A DNA stretch of 64,000 bases from Hyperoplus lanceolatus (Eukaryota > Chordata > Actinopteri > Uranoscopiformes > Ammodytidae), in assembly GCA_026929865.2 (NCBI GenBank), contig CM049404.1:2376001-2440000 (forward strand). Direction: 5' to 3'. The notes below the pieces were generated by a model. It was not told the origin of the DNA and made no database searches. It saw only the letters and a program-made list of their open reading frames with translations. The number at the start of each line of letters is the position of its first letter. The stretch's first letter is position 1. A program made the translations under genes and the position numbers. This document shows positions 1 through 10,045 of the stretch, in pieces.

Positions 1-555
1 CGCTCACGACCAGAAGTGAACTCGCATACACGGTTATAATAAAACGGCATAACCCCCTGATTTTCGGATTTCTAATTTTAAAGTCGACTTGAGCATGGAA
101 AACCGGTCATTGGGTCGACACATTCACATCCCTAATGCATATGGAGAAAGTGATAAACACTGCCTCAACACAAAGACTGTCGACCTTCATCACTTATTTT
201 TTTAATGTTTGACCATGACTTCTTCTGGTAAACTATTCATTTACCAGCAAATTCATTATATCCCAAATTCAAGAATAAAATCAATCGTCAAACTGGCCCA
301 CTCCTCCCACATACTTTCAGTTGTAGGCTTCAAATTCAATATCGAGTTTAATGTGAAAGAAGTTAGAGCTTTTTTTTTAATTTACATTATTTTAAATAAT
401 TCAAGCTATCTTATATTGTTTTGTTAGGGGCAGATAAAAGATATTTGTGAAGTTAAATGTTTATATTGTAATGTGATTCAATGTTCCCTCATCGCAAATA
501 TGCTAATAAACAACATTGTATGTTTAAACTTATTAACATTCTGATTTCTTCAGGC
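1..555. other. unannotated AT-rich sequence
   Basis: No gene, splice pattern or clear repeat boundary is seen. The only open frame (209-427) has no recognisable domain and ends in AT-rich sequence. Confidence 0.5.
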
Positions 556-571
556 TTCAGCAGTATCACAT

Positions 572-655
572 TATATATCGTGTTTAATATCGATATCGAT
601 CAATATCAAAAAAAATAATCGTGATAATCATTTTTGCCATATCGCCCAGCCCTAA
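572..655. mobile_element. single end of a hAT-type MITE
   Basis: The stretch ends in ATATCGCCCAGCCCTA, a terminus I associate with short non-autonomous DNA elements in fish. It is preceded by AT-rich sequence with two ATCGAT-type steps. The partner end is not found, so this is a fragment. It abuts the F1 TTAA element that follows. The family is assigned from memory of the motif only. Confidence 0.35.
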
Positions 656-1577
656 CCTATTATGCTTTTTCAACTTCTATGACCTATAAACGTTGTTATG
701 ATGATTTATAGTCATGTTTAACCCAAGCCCCAACCACAGTGATTTTTACCAGCATCCAATAAGCAAGTGACAAACATTGCAGTACCTTCCGGTGGCCACG
801 AGGACGTGGAACCAAGACTGAGTAATTTTTATTATTAAAAATGTTATTCTTTTTGGAGGTTAAAATGTATTGGCCCGTTCTCTTGAGTGACAGCTATCCG
901 CCCGATGTCCCTCAGTTTGCTTCGGAGATATACGTCAGCTCGATGGGCGTATCTCCCTCCCCCCGACGTCACGTCGATTCCCTTTTTCGGCAAGAGGAGT
1001 GAGGCGGAGGAAAAATCTCACAAGATGGCGACGCACATAAACCAGGATTATTGGATGCCGTGTGAATAACAGGCCAGCCCGGATGCTACATCCATGTCAA
1101 AATACTATCTATGGTTTAACCATACTAAAGTGTCAAATAATGACTTGCATGCATTTAGACGTATTCCCTGCTGACCGTCTGGGGTGGCTGTGCAGAGCGC
1201 TAAACACTAGGAACGCCGGTCACGATTCAATTGTTCAAATTTCCCGGGATTTATCTACGTAGGTCAATCCAGATTTTCCATGTATGGTAATGCTGCAACG
1301 TGCTTAGGCACGCTCCTGCCATGCCCCCACCTGCCTGCTCAAATCTGCCCGTGCGCCGCTGAAAGTGTTCTGGAAGGTAACCAATCACAACGGAGTGGGG
1401 TTGGCAGGCGGGTGTGGAGAAGCCCAGTGTTGACAGAGAATGCTGAAAGCCCCAGATGAGAGGAAGCATTTCCTGAAAATCTACATCGTTTTTTGTGCTG
1501 TGATTCATTTCAGGTTGCTCTATAGGAGTCATTAATGAGAAATTAAGACTACAGAAAAGTAGTATAATAGGAGATCT
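656..1577 (+). mobile_element. F1 TTAA-type MITE, copy 1, carrying a nested insert
   Basis: The same sequence recurs inverted at 9458-9992 and direct at 51652-52190. Shared landmarks are the ATTATGCTTTTTCAAC-like start, the TGACCTATAA segment, ATGCATTTAGACGTATTCCC, and the AGATCTTTAA end. The right side borders TTAA at 1578-1581. The left terminal bases are lost against the preceding MITE end. Removing the nested element at 724-1113 makes it collinear with the other copies. No coding capacity is seen. Confidence 0.7.
724..1113 (-). mobile_element. hAT-like non-autonomous element (copy A), nested in F1
   Basis: It is flanked by the exact 8-bp direct repeat GTTTAACC (716-723 and 1114-1121). 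The F1 copy at 51.7 kb has that 8-mer only once, so it is the empty site. The termini are CAAGCCCCAACCACAG at the left and CATAGATAGTATTTTG reading inward from the right. It matches copy B at 20720-21202 in opposite orientation but lacks about 100 bp of interior. An 8-bp duplication with CA-starting ends fits hAT. Its end resembles the fish repeat beginning CATAGACTGTATATAAAATGG. It encodes nothing. Confidence 0.8.
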
Positions 1578-1581
1578 TTAA

Positions 1582-1850
1582 ATCAATCAGTGGGCTACAC
1601 TGTGTCCCACTGCTACGATGTCACCATAGTTACATTGCTGCCGCAGCCAGCGCTGTTCGCTCACAGTTTCTGTCTGCTTGCACCGAGCCGTCTCTGTGCA
1701 TACATTTTGCGGCATGATACGCTCACAACACGGGGGAATAAATATAGGAGTGGATGGTTTGACCAAGCAACAACGAGAGACGGCTGGCTTGATCACAGTC
1801 GTTTCATGCACAGCCCGATAGTTTGACCCATATTCTGGTGGCGACTATCG
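1582..1850 (+). repeat. dispersed repeat unit shared with the 52.7-53.3 kb tandem duplication
   Basis: The segment from GGCTACACTGTGTCCCAC through GCACCGAGCCGTCTCTGTG to the CGGCTGGCTTGATCACAG stretch recurs twice in tandem inside the Harbinger-like element at 52.4-53.6 kb. Here it stands alone, directly after the TTAA border of F1 copy 1. It carries no intact reading frame. Confidence 0.65.
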
Positions 1851-2514
1851 GCGTCCAGCCTAAACCCCGCCTACCTAAAGGAAAGGGTTGGGTGTGGAAA
1901 CGCTCTCCAGATCTAGCGGATGCGAGCTAGTTCAATAACATTTACTAATAAAAACAAATACTGTGACATGAAGTCAAAAAGTCTGCACGGAAAATGAAAG
2001 GAACTTCAGTAAATGCCTTCCACTTTAACATCTGCACAGCTTAGGTCCTATCCTTGTTGAGAAAAATACAGAAAACAATTCCACATATACAGATAAATAT
2101 GTATGTATACTGATAGTCCATTAGTTTAGCTGTGTTCACAATCTATGATTGACTTTAACCTTTAATCCTTGGGACTGATTGGAAAGCATTCTTGGAGTAC
2201 CTTTTTTTCTGCAGGTCAGACCAGTCTCTGGCCTCTGACCCTGTCTAAGGCTTAGTGTGTTGTTTTAAATGCTGCTTCTCACCTCAAATACTGAATGTTT
2301 TGGTTAGAGCGACTGCTAAGACAGCTGTGCGGGTTTCAATTTCCAACCACTAATATGCCATTACCATTCTGTCATATTACATATTTATATCATATTAGAC
2401 ATTTACCGTTAAACGTAACGTTGTGTGGGGAAACCTCCGGTATCAACTCGGGTTACAGTCTTTTCTAACAGATAGTATCAATCAACTCTACTATCAGCTT
2501 CTTAGCATCAATCT
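1851..2514. other. unannotated interval
   Basis: No repeat partner within the window, RNA gene or coding signature is recognised. Base composition is ordinary, with short T-runs. Confidence 0.5.
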
Positions 2515-2614
2515 CCTTAAAATGACTGCGCTGACCCCTATCTCCATAAGGTAACACACTAACTGCTGTATGCCTAAGTACCCCATACAACCTCACTTCA
2601 AATATACTGAACTA

Positions 2615-3320
2615 GGGGAGGCACACTTTTTACTCTACTGAGAATTGCTCATCACCTAAACATCTTTAAATAGTCAGTCCTACATTAAATTGAAGCTTAA
2701 GGTGTTGACTTGACATGTGTACCCCTCACGTTTTCTAACTTTTTGTTATAAAGAAGAAATTTACCATCAAAGACACTCATAACACATTGTCACGCTATGG
2801 GGTTGTTTGTCACAATGTTATCTTAAAGGGAAAAATCTTAAAAAGAAGGCAAGAAAGCAGAACTAAATTTTAAAGTTTAATTTCATTGTCAAGTTGAAAA
2901 ATAGGCCTCCATAACTTCATGCATCTTAACACAAAATGAGCAAGGAATTAACAAAAAGGAAATCCACATTAAGACCAACCTACTGTATGTAACAACATAA
3001 AGAACAAAACAAATAGGTCTAACAATAATAGTCTACTAGGCTACACACATCTTCTGTTTCTTCTTCCCCAGCTGGTGTGGAGTGCACTGGGGTGCACTAG
3101 GTCGTTTTTCTCTTTTGCATGCTTGCTGCCTTTTCCTGCTCTATTCTCTCCTTCTCTGGGGTGTCAGTGAGGATACAGCTTGACATTTTCTTTTGTTATT
3201 GGGTTCATTTTCTAATTCTGGATATTAACATACCAAAATTTAACAGACATCGCCTTCTGGTTCTGAGATATAACGATTGTGACAACCAACCCGTGTGACA
3301 TATATAACCCCATTCTCCCC
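2615..3320 (-). mobile_element. pogo/Tc1-mariner-like element E (defective)
   Basis: It is bounded by TA on both sides (2613-2614, 3321-3322) with ends GGGGAGG... and ...TTCTCCCC. The matching empty site with a single TA is at 33128-33129, so insertion at TA with TA duplication is directly shown. The ends match elements C (22576-23872) and D (31725-32936). It keeps a short transposase-like remnant on the minus strand (3097-3186). Confidence 0.8.
3097..3186 (-). pseudogene. pogo/Tigger-type transposase C-terminal remnant
   Basis: A 29-residue frame contains ILTDTPEK, followed by a charged stretch rich in E, K, Q and R. A motif of this kind (LT-TPEK) occurs just after the DDE catalytic domain in many pogo/Tigger-related transposases. 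The catalytic core itself is absent. The start shown is simply the first in-frame ATG and is probably not biological. It lies in the antisense orientation of element E, the same relative strand as the remnants in C and D. The family assignment is inferred from the motif and from the TA target site. Confidence 0.5.
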
Positions 3321-3564
3321 TATCCCTTAACTGCGACATTTTAAGATTCTCAAACTCAAAGATACAGACTAGACCAGATGTAATTTTAGGCTCCACCAGT
3401 CCATATCCTACGGTCTTACCCAGATCCCACAGTAAGTCCTGGAGGGTTGTAATTCTATGTGTGTGTGTTTGCAGCCACAGAGTCAAGGTCCCCCACCAAA
3501 GAGGAAATGACTTCACAAGACTCAGAGGACTGCAATGCCTTGTGGGGAGGGCTGGTATGCACGC

Positions 3565-3748
3565 GAGCACACACACACATACACACACACACACATACAC
3601 ATACACGCAAACACATATACGCAAACCTGTGCAAGCATGCACCGTATGAATGTGCACAGCTGGCTGTGACACACATATGCACATATCCCAAGTGTCAAGA
3701 CACACAAGCAAACAAAACACAGCAGGAACATACATTTAGGTGCTTTAA

Positions 3749-3792
<44 letters not shown>
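3565..3792. repeat. (CA)n cluster
   Basis: There is an interrupted CA/TA-variant array at about 3569-3611 and a pure (CA)21 array at 3751-3792. They create long spurious TH- and CV-repeat frames on both strands. Confidence 0.95.
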
Positions 3793-3796
<4 letters not shown>

Positions 3797-4135
3797 GGCT
3801 TTCACCCCCCGGGTATGCTGCTGAGTGCCTTATTTATTTTAGCTAGCCTGTGTGATGGTTAAAAATGGAATGTTTCAGCTACATAAAACACTTCCTGTTT
3901 TGACGACTCCCTCGCTGAGCTGTTCCCTCAGCTAAATAGTCCCAGAGCACCACGTAATGATAGTCTGACACACAGGGAAATGTGTGTGTTAGGGTCTAAA
4001 TAAACTGCCTACATTGACTCATGTTTATCCACTCTATGCCCTCTATGTGTTATTGTGGTCCCTTGCAGTTTGCTTGGCTGTGTGTGTGTACAGAGGCGGA
4101 TAGTCTTGTTGTTCTTGTTTGTGTTGCATGGTTGC

Positions 4136-4136
<1 letters not shown>

Positions 4137-4232
<96 letters not shown>
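4137..4232. repeat. (TG)48 microsatellite
   Basis: A 96-bp pure TG run. A shorter (CA) array follows at 4330-4356. Confidence 0.97.
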
Positions 4233-4234
<2 letters not shown>

Positions 4235-4330
4235 CAGTACACGTTGTATTTGAATCTCATCGAACCCAAATAAGAGCCTTCCCCAAGCATTTTTCACAAC
4301 TCCGACACAGGATAGTTTCTAATGGGGAAA

Positions 4331-4361
<31 letters not shown>

Positions 4362-5023
4362 AACAAACTAACACACATGCATTTCACTTTTCTTCAGTTT
4401 TCGTCAGTTTTCTTAACCATGCAAACCTCCTTTGGTATAAGACTTGTAATCTAGGCCTTATCTGAATTGGTTCCATAGGTATGGTTCCAAACAGAAAGTC
4501 ATCTAATGGTGGGTGGGAATGTCTGATCCAGATGTCTACTCAGGAGATTGTTTGGCAAGTTCCCTACTGTTCTCTGTCCAGATCATGCACACATTCTGCA
4601 CACAACACAGACTTTGTAAACTCTAGCAGAGTGAAGTGAGCTGATTATATCTGTACTCTGTGAGGGTGAAATTACCTACATGGTCTAGATGCAGCCGCTG
4701 CCGCCTACCAGTGCAGCTCGGCCAAACATGCCAAAAACGCCCATATCTGCCAAACACGCCCATATCGGCCAAAAACGCCTACAGCTTGTTGCTATGGTTG
4801 CTTTGCACTAAACTGTGTGACGTTCTTCCTGTTCCGTTCTGTTGGTTAATATCGCGCTAGCCAGCTAGCTGCTCTTGCTGCCGTCAATGTTGAGACCATT
4901 TCACCAGCAAAATGTTTAAAACAGGACATTACAGCACAGTTAAAAACAAGAGAATCAGCATCCGCTACATTAAACATGAATACTAAGTGCTCATAGTACA
5001 GGAGTTACGTCTCCAGCGAGAGT

Positions 5024-5081
5024 ATGGATTACAACAGTCAGCTGGGACAGAAACAGACACCCCCCTGCTCTTCTATATCAG
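5024..5081 (+). CDS. possible first coding exon inside the 4.1-kb element
   Basis: An ATG opens a 19-codon frame (MDYNSQLGQKQ...) that runs into a strong splice donor, TATCAG|GTAAGT at 5081/5082. It lies about 350 bp inside the left terminus, where the first exon of an element-borne gene would be expected. No following exon could be identified, probably because the interior is displaced by later insertions. The protein is not recognised. A chance ATG next to a chance donor cannot be excluded. Confidence 0.25.
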
Positions 5082-6389
5082 GTAAGTCAATACAAATGTT
5101 TTATTCGCCTACTTCGTTACCTAATGTTATGTTTGTGTTATTCAAAGGATTTTGTTGGTTAGAAAATAGCTTAACGTTACAGACCAAATAGCTTCTTTAT
5201 AAGTCTTATCTGAATGATAATTAGTATATGATAAAAATGATTAACATGTGTTTGTTTGTATATTAAATTAGACTGGCATCTGGTCAGCATATGAGGTAAC
5301 AGGTTAGGTGTTACTGTTAACATTATTTTGGTGGCAATGTATAATTTATTTGACTATGTTAATTAATGACTAACATGATTTTTATGTGATGTGTCTTTTG
5401 TGAATAGATTTGCAAGCTACGAACACCTGACATTTTGGAGCTTTGCATCAACAAAATGGTCTGGGTCTCCATAGCCAAATCATTTAAGTTGTTAATTAAG
5501 TTGTCACACCTGCACGTCCTTCAATGGTGCTTTGTTGGTAGTTACATACTTTATAATACATAAACAAGATGTCATTGTATTTGTGTAGACTTAAAGGCTA
5601 AACTAGCGACTCAGTCCCCTCAAATACATCAGTGTAATTAAGTGTTTCTCTATTTTTAGGTGCACATGAACTTTGTACAACATTTTGTCAAAATCAATGA
5701 ATATCTCCTCACAATATGCTACCTGTCCGTACTGTCTGAGCGCTGAACAACAATCTGATGTTGATACACAGCCTACATGCTGTGTTTTCGCACATCATTC
5801 TTTTTAGTTTTAGTTTTATGTTTCTGTGTACCTTGTGTTAATGTGTATGCTTTACTGCACTGCTGTGTGTCGGCCATGACCCTCTTGAAAAATACCTTTC
5901 AGTCAGAAGAAATGGATTAAGGGCAGTTATATTTGTTTGATTGCAATGAGCCTCATGAGAGACTCTGCTTCTGTTCCACATAGCGAGTCTCAGAGCTATA
6001 CATTTGAACATATTTAGTGGGCTTTTTCAAAAAGCTCCAGCTCTTCCATACGTGCAGTAATCACAATTAAACAGTACTTGCTGGGTTGCCAAGGTGGTTG
6101 TCCGCAGGTTTGGGGGCTGCCTTTATTTAATATATTGTGTATTTTCTGATAACGAAGGTTTTTTTGTCCCAGAGAGCCTGCAATTCATATCAAATCAAAG
6201 ATGTCACTGACCAATGGGTCTACCATATTCAGTGTCAAAAACTTCTTGTCTGTTTTTGCTACACTTTGCCTGCTGTGGAAATGGACCAATTAAAAGAAGC
6301 TTTAGTGTCAAAAAGGTTCATTTAGTCTAACTTGGTAAATTAACTTGTATGTTCATGTAAACAGACTAGTATTCATTTGTTTGTTCCTT

Positions 6390-6424
6390 GACATGTTTCG
6401 ACTACTTCCTGCTGTCTTCTTCAG
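6390..6424 (-). ncRNA. hammerhead-ribozyme-like motif, left arm
   Basis: On the minus strand CTGAAGA is followed by a short hairpin (GACAGC/GTAGTC around AGGAA, imperfect) and then GAAAC-ATGTC. This matches the CUGANGA ... GAAA ... UH core order of hammerhead ribozymes with a minimal stem III, as described for Penelope-like elements. Activity is not implied. Stem II has mismatches. Confidence 0.35.
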
Positions 6425-6460
6425 AAGTGTCAGCTGTTGCTGTGACGCTCGTTGTGTCAG

Positions 6461-6498
6461 CTGATGTTAAAGACTGCAGGAAGTAGTCGAAACATGTC
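6461..6498 (+). ncRNA. hammerhead-ribozyme-like motif, right arm
   Basis: CTGATG is followed by TTAA, a better stem (GACTGC/GTAGTC with one wobble, loop AGGAA) and GAAAC-ATGTC. The CUGANGA core is broken at its last position (CTGATGT). It is the mirror partner of the motif at 6390-6424. Confidence 0.3.
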
Positions 6499-7288
6499 AA
6501 GGTACAAACAAATGAATACTAGTCTGTTTACATGAACATACAAGTTAAGCTTCAGTGTCAATTAACCGTAAACCTTTGGGGTGGAAAAAGAGCGGAAGTG
6601 TGAGCCTTAACTTGGTCAGTGACATCTTTGATTTGATAGGATTCTCAGGCTCTCTGGGACAGAAAAAAAACGTGTTATTTTAAACTAAGAAATATTAAAT
6701 AAAAGGCAGCCCCCTGAACATACAGCCAACAACCTTGGCCACCCAAAAAGATGATTGCATGTAGGGAAGAGCTGGAGCTGTTTGAAAATGTCCACTCAAG
6801 ATTTTCAGATGAATGACTGAACGCAAACAGATACTCTGATGAGGACATATTGCCATGTGCATTTGATGATTTCCCACAAAGTGCAATGTTTCAACATATT
6901 TTTAAAACAAAACTCATTTTCATATCATTGTTGAGAAAATATATTCATAATTGTTTTGGCTGTAAATAAACTATTTGAATATTTTTGTCTTTGAAGTCCA
7001 TCATTTAAGAACCTGGGAAAGTGTCTGACTACACAACAACAAAAGCAGAACAGTTCATCAAAATAATATTTTTTTTTAAGATACTTAGACACTTTACAAA
7101 AAAATTGCATTATGCACATACAATCAGTATGGAAAAGCATGTGAGATGTAATATTAATAATACTTATATAAATATATAGCCTATATATATAACATTATTA
7201 TAATTTAATAATACTTCAGTCTCTTATAATATTATTAGCGACTGAAGGCTATTTACTTTTTATACAGTCACATAACAATGTTAAATCT

Positions 7289-8325
7289 AAACTTTTACAA
7301 AGCATCTCAGTCCTGGGTAAAGCAAAGCATATATTGGATCACAAATCATTGCATATTCTTTACTGCCCAATGATCTTACCTTATTTAAATTACTGTGTGG
7401 AGGTCTGGGGGACCACTTACAAAAGCTCACTGCAACCACTAGTCACACTTCAAAAACGAGCCATAAGAATAATCAATAAAGCTGGATATTATGATCACAC
7501 CAACCTCCTCTTTTTACATTCCCGCATCATAAAGTTCAAGGACCTGGTTGAATATCAAGTTACACAAATCATGTTCAAAGCTAGAAATAAACTGCTACCA
7601 GGTAACATTCAAAAACTTTTTTTTTGACAGAGAGGGGGGGTTACAATTTGAGGGAACAGTTAAACTTTAAGACACTGGCTGCACGCATGACTTTAAAATG
7701 TCATTGCATCTCAATTGGTGGTGTGAAACTGTGGAATGGTATGAGCACGGAGCTAAAGCAATGTCCAAACATGATTCAGTTCAAAAAAAAATTCAAAGCA
7801 ATGATTTTTAACAGGGATAAGGGAGAGATTTAAGACGGAAAGTATGTATGTGTGGATATGGATATGTGAGTTGTACAAATATGGAGATATGGACGTATGA
7901 ATTGTGTTGATGCATATGGTGGATGGATGTATTTTTGTATGGATGTATAGTGGATATTTCATTTCATTTTTCGTTTGATTTTTGTTTATCCTCAGGAGAC
8001 CAATTGAGGGGTGGCCCTCATTTGCAATGGTGTCGAGTATATATGGATATATGGATTGTATAAATATAAAAATAATAATAATAATATAAAAAATTATTAT
8101 AAAGTTATTGAGCTGTGGAAAAGGGGTTGGATCAAATAAGTTTATACTTCTTCCTACTCCTTTTCAGGCAGATCAATTCAATATGTTATTTGTTTATTGT
8201 TTGGGTTTTTTTGTTTATTTTTATTTGTGAAATCATTTGAACATATTTTTTATTGTATTTTCATGCTTTTAATTTGTCTTTTTTTGATATGTCTGAAATA
8301 AAATTTAATAAAACAATTGCATAGA
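7289..8325 (+). mobile_element. 5'-truncated L2/Rex1-like LINE, 3' end
   Basis: The 3' part of a reverse transcriptase frame is followed by an AT-rich 3' region containing CTTCTTCCTACTCCTTTTC and finally AATAAAATTTAATAAAA. A fragment of the same 3' region (TTATCCTC.GAGACCAATTG) is found again at about 44.17-44.23 kb. The conserved piece after the catalytic core fits the jockey/L2/Rex1 group. It is nested in the 4.1-kb element. Confidence 0.7.
7298..7833 (+). pseudogene. LINE reverse transcriptase C-terminal fragment, frameshifted
   Basis: The frame preserves the thumb/C-terminal signature: a VLGKAKHILDHKSLHILY-like helix, then LPYLNYCVEVWG, then LQKRAIRIINKAGY.DHTN. These are hallmarks of fish L2/Rex1-like LINE polymerases downstream of the YADD box. 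The catalytic palm is missing (5' truncation). At about 7617-7626 a T10 run followed by GACAGAG shifts the frame: the first frame stops there, and the second resumes with GGYNLREQLNF...GGVKLWN to a stop at 7833. It is a dead copy. Confidence 0.7.
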
Positions 8326-8838
8326 AAACCGACGTGATAATGTTAAGTCTAGCAGTAATCATACATGCTCACAGTTTCAATAAGCACTACTCATAGACTT
8401 TAAAAGAGGGGTACTACAACTGCTAATAGGGATGCTAAAGGAACACTAGAGCAGAGAGGTGTGTATCTCCTGCTCTGTCCGCAGCTGCGAGGGACTGCTG
8501 CGCGAGGACTCTGCCGCATGTCAGTGCTCTGGGAAGGGGGAGAGGCAGGGGAGGCACCCGCTGATCGCTTTTTTGAAGAAAACGTCGCCAGAGGTGTCTG
8601 AAAAGTCGGAAAGTATAGCCAACATCGCTAAGTAAGCAACAATGGGACTGAGCTGCGGGCTTGAATTAGTTCTGTAGCGTTACGCATGCGCACGAGCTGT
8701 AGGCGTTTTTGGCCGATATGGGCGTTTTTGGCAGATATGGGCGTGTTTGGCATGTTTGGCCGAGCTGCACTGGTAGGCGGAAGCGGCTGCATCTAGACCC
8801 TTCTCGAAATTACAGGTGTTTCTAACAACAATGTATGT

Positions 8839-8840
<2 letters not shown>

Positions 8841-8872
<32 letters not shown>
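8841..8872. repeat. (CA)16 microsatellite
   Basis: A pure CA run just outside the right duplication of the 4.1-kb element. Confidence 0.95.
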
Positions 8873-8873
<1 letters not shown>

Positions 8874-9115
8874 CTCCCACTCACTGCCTTTAAACCACGA
8901 GCCCACCATTAAGAGACAAACCAACACAGAAAGACACACTATACTGTAGAGTTGTGGGATGTAGAATGTTGCTGCTGACATTCTCATTATCTGCATTTCT
9001 AGATCTGCACACATGCAGAGTGCAATAAAAACCCTTTGGAGTGCATGCTCTTTTGTCTGTTAACTTATTTTGTCACTTGCACATTCGTCTTTCTCAACCA
9101 CAGCTTGTCTCTTTG

Positions 9116-9119
<4 letters not shown>

Positions 9120-9194
<75 letters not shown>

Positions 9195-9319
9195 CTTGCA
9201 ACATTTTCACTCTCTCAGCTTCTACAACACACACACTCCCCCTTCCCTTTCCCTCCCGTCTCTAATCCCAGCAGCTGTTGGTCTTACTCACTATGCTCCC
9301 TGCTTCGGACAAAACCTCA

Positions 9320-9367
<48 letters not shown>

Positions 9368-9430
9368 AGAGAGAAAGAGAGAGACAGAGCGAGAGAGAGA
9401 GAGAGACACACACACACACACACACACACA
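9120..9430. repeat. compound (CA)n - (TG)n - (GA)n - (CA)n microsatellite
   Basis: (CA)36 at 9120-9191 is followed by about 130 bp of non-repeat sequence, then (TG)n at 9322-9364, a GA-rich run at 9371-9406 and (CA)n at 9407-9430. CA followed by TG on the same strand can fold back on itself. Confidence 0.95.
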
Positions 9431-9457
9431 TTAGGCCACACATTTACACTTTTTTAA

Positions 9458-9992
9458 AGATCTCCTGTTATACTACTATTCTGGTCTTAATTTCTCATTA
9501 ATGACTCCTATAGAGCAACCTGACACGAATCACAGCACAAACAACTATGTAGATTTGCGTGAAGCTCTTCCTCTCATCTGGGCGATTTCACCATTCTCTA
9601 TCCACACTTGGCTTAGTTCTTCTCCGCCCCCCTCCTGCAAACCCCACTCCTTTATGATTGGTTACCTTCCGGAACACTTTCAGCGGCGCGTGGGCAGATT
9701 TGAGCAGGCAGATGGGGGCATGGCCGGAGCGTGCCTGAGCACGTTGCAGCATCACCATACATGGAAAATCTGGATTGATCAACGTAGATAAATCCGGAAA
9801 TTTGAACAAGTGAATCGCGACCGGCGTTCCTAGTGTTTAGCGCTCTGCACAGCCACCCCAGACGGTCAGCAGGGAATATGTCTAAATGCATGCAAGTCAT
9901 TATTTGACACTTAAGTATGTTTAAACATGACTATAAATCATTATAACAACGTTTATAGGTCATGAAAGTTGAAAAAGCATAATAGGGCCTCT
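9458..9992 (-). mobile_element. F1 TTAA-type MITE, copy 2 (complete)
   Basis: It is flanked by TTAA at 9454-9457 and 9993-9996. The inverted ends are AGATCTCCTGTTATAC and AGAGGCCCTATTATGC, about two-thirds identical. Length is 535 bp. It matches copy 1 (656-1577, minus its insert) and copy 3 (51652-52190). The terminus resembles the AGGTGACATATTATG family at 40.0 and 60.4 kb, so the families may be related. No coding capacity. Confidence 0.75.
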
Positions 9993-10045
9993 TTAAGTAT
10001 TATATTATTTGAAGAGTGTTGTCTCTTATTAGCTTGATTATTACA

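Larger units (their letters stand above)
2515..3445 (+). repeat. foldback-arm repeat, split by a pogo-like insert
   Basis: The parts 2519-2614 and 3321-3440 together match the uninterrupted sequence at 33023-33248 almost base for base, for example AACTGCTGTATGCCTAAGTA and GGCTCCACCAGTCCATATCC. The 33 kb copy is also the right arm of the inverted structure at 31309-33115. The 706-bp difference is the element at 2615-3320. Confidence 0.75.
6010..6860. repeat. long inverted repeat, Penelope-like head-to-head copies suspected
   Basis: The arms at about 6010-6420 and 6470-6860 are reverse complements with moderate divergence. They share AGCTCCAGCTCTTCC, GTCCCAGAGAGCCTG and ATCAAATCAAAGATGTCACT. 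The inner 75 bp (6342-6417 versus 6471-6546) are nearly identical. Each inner arm ends in a CTGAWG...GAAACATGTC block resembling the hammerhead motif of Penelope-like elements, whose partial copies often sit in inverted orientation. No reverse transcriptase or GIY-YIG sequence is seen, so the family is inferred. Confidence 0.55.
4676..8805. mobile_element. 4.1-kb composite element with inverted ends and 8-bp TSD
   Basis: Inverted terminal sequences face each other: GGTCTAGATGCAGCCGC followed by CGCCTACCAGTGCAGCTCGG on the left, and the reverse complement on the right, continuing into subterminal repeats of the type GCCAAAAACGCCCATAT. The 8-mer GAAATTAC lies immediately outside both ends (4668-4675 and 8806-8813), each six bases from the first matching TIR base. 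It contains an exon-like start at 5024-5081, an inverted repeat at 6010-6860 and a LINE 3' end at 7289-8325, so much of its length is later insertion. The 8-bp duplication suggests the hAT superfamily. No transposase core is seen. Confidence 0.65.

Noticed and set aside
3522-4297. Long frames rich in TH or CV dipeptides on both strands
   Set aside because: They are translations of (CA/TG)n arrays. The same applies to those near 9.1, 14.4, 16.8, 27.9, 35.1, 36.0, 49.8 and 50.3 kb.
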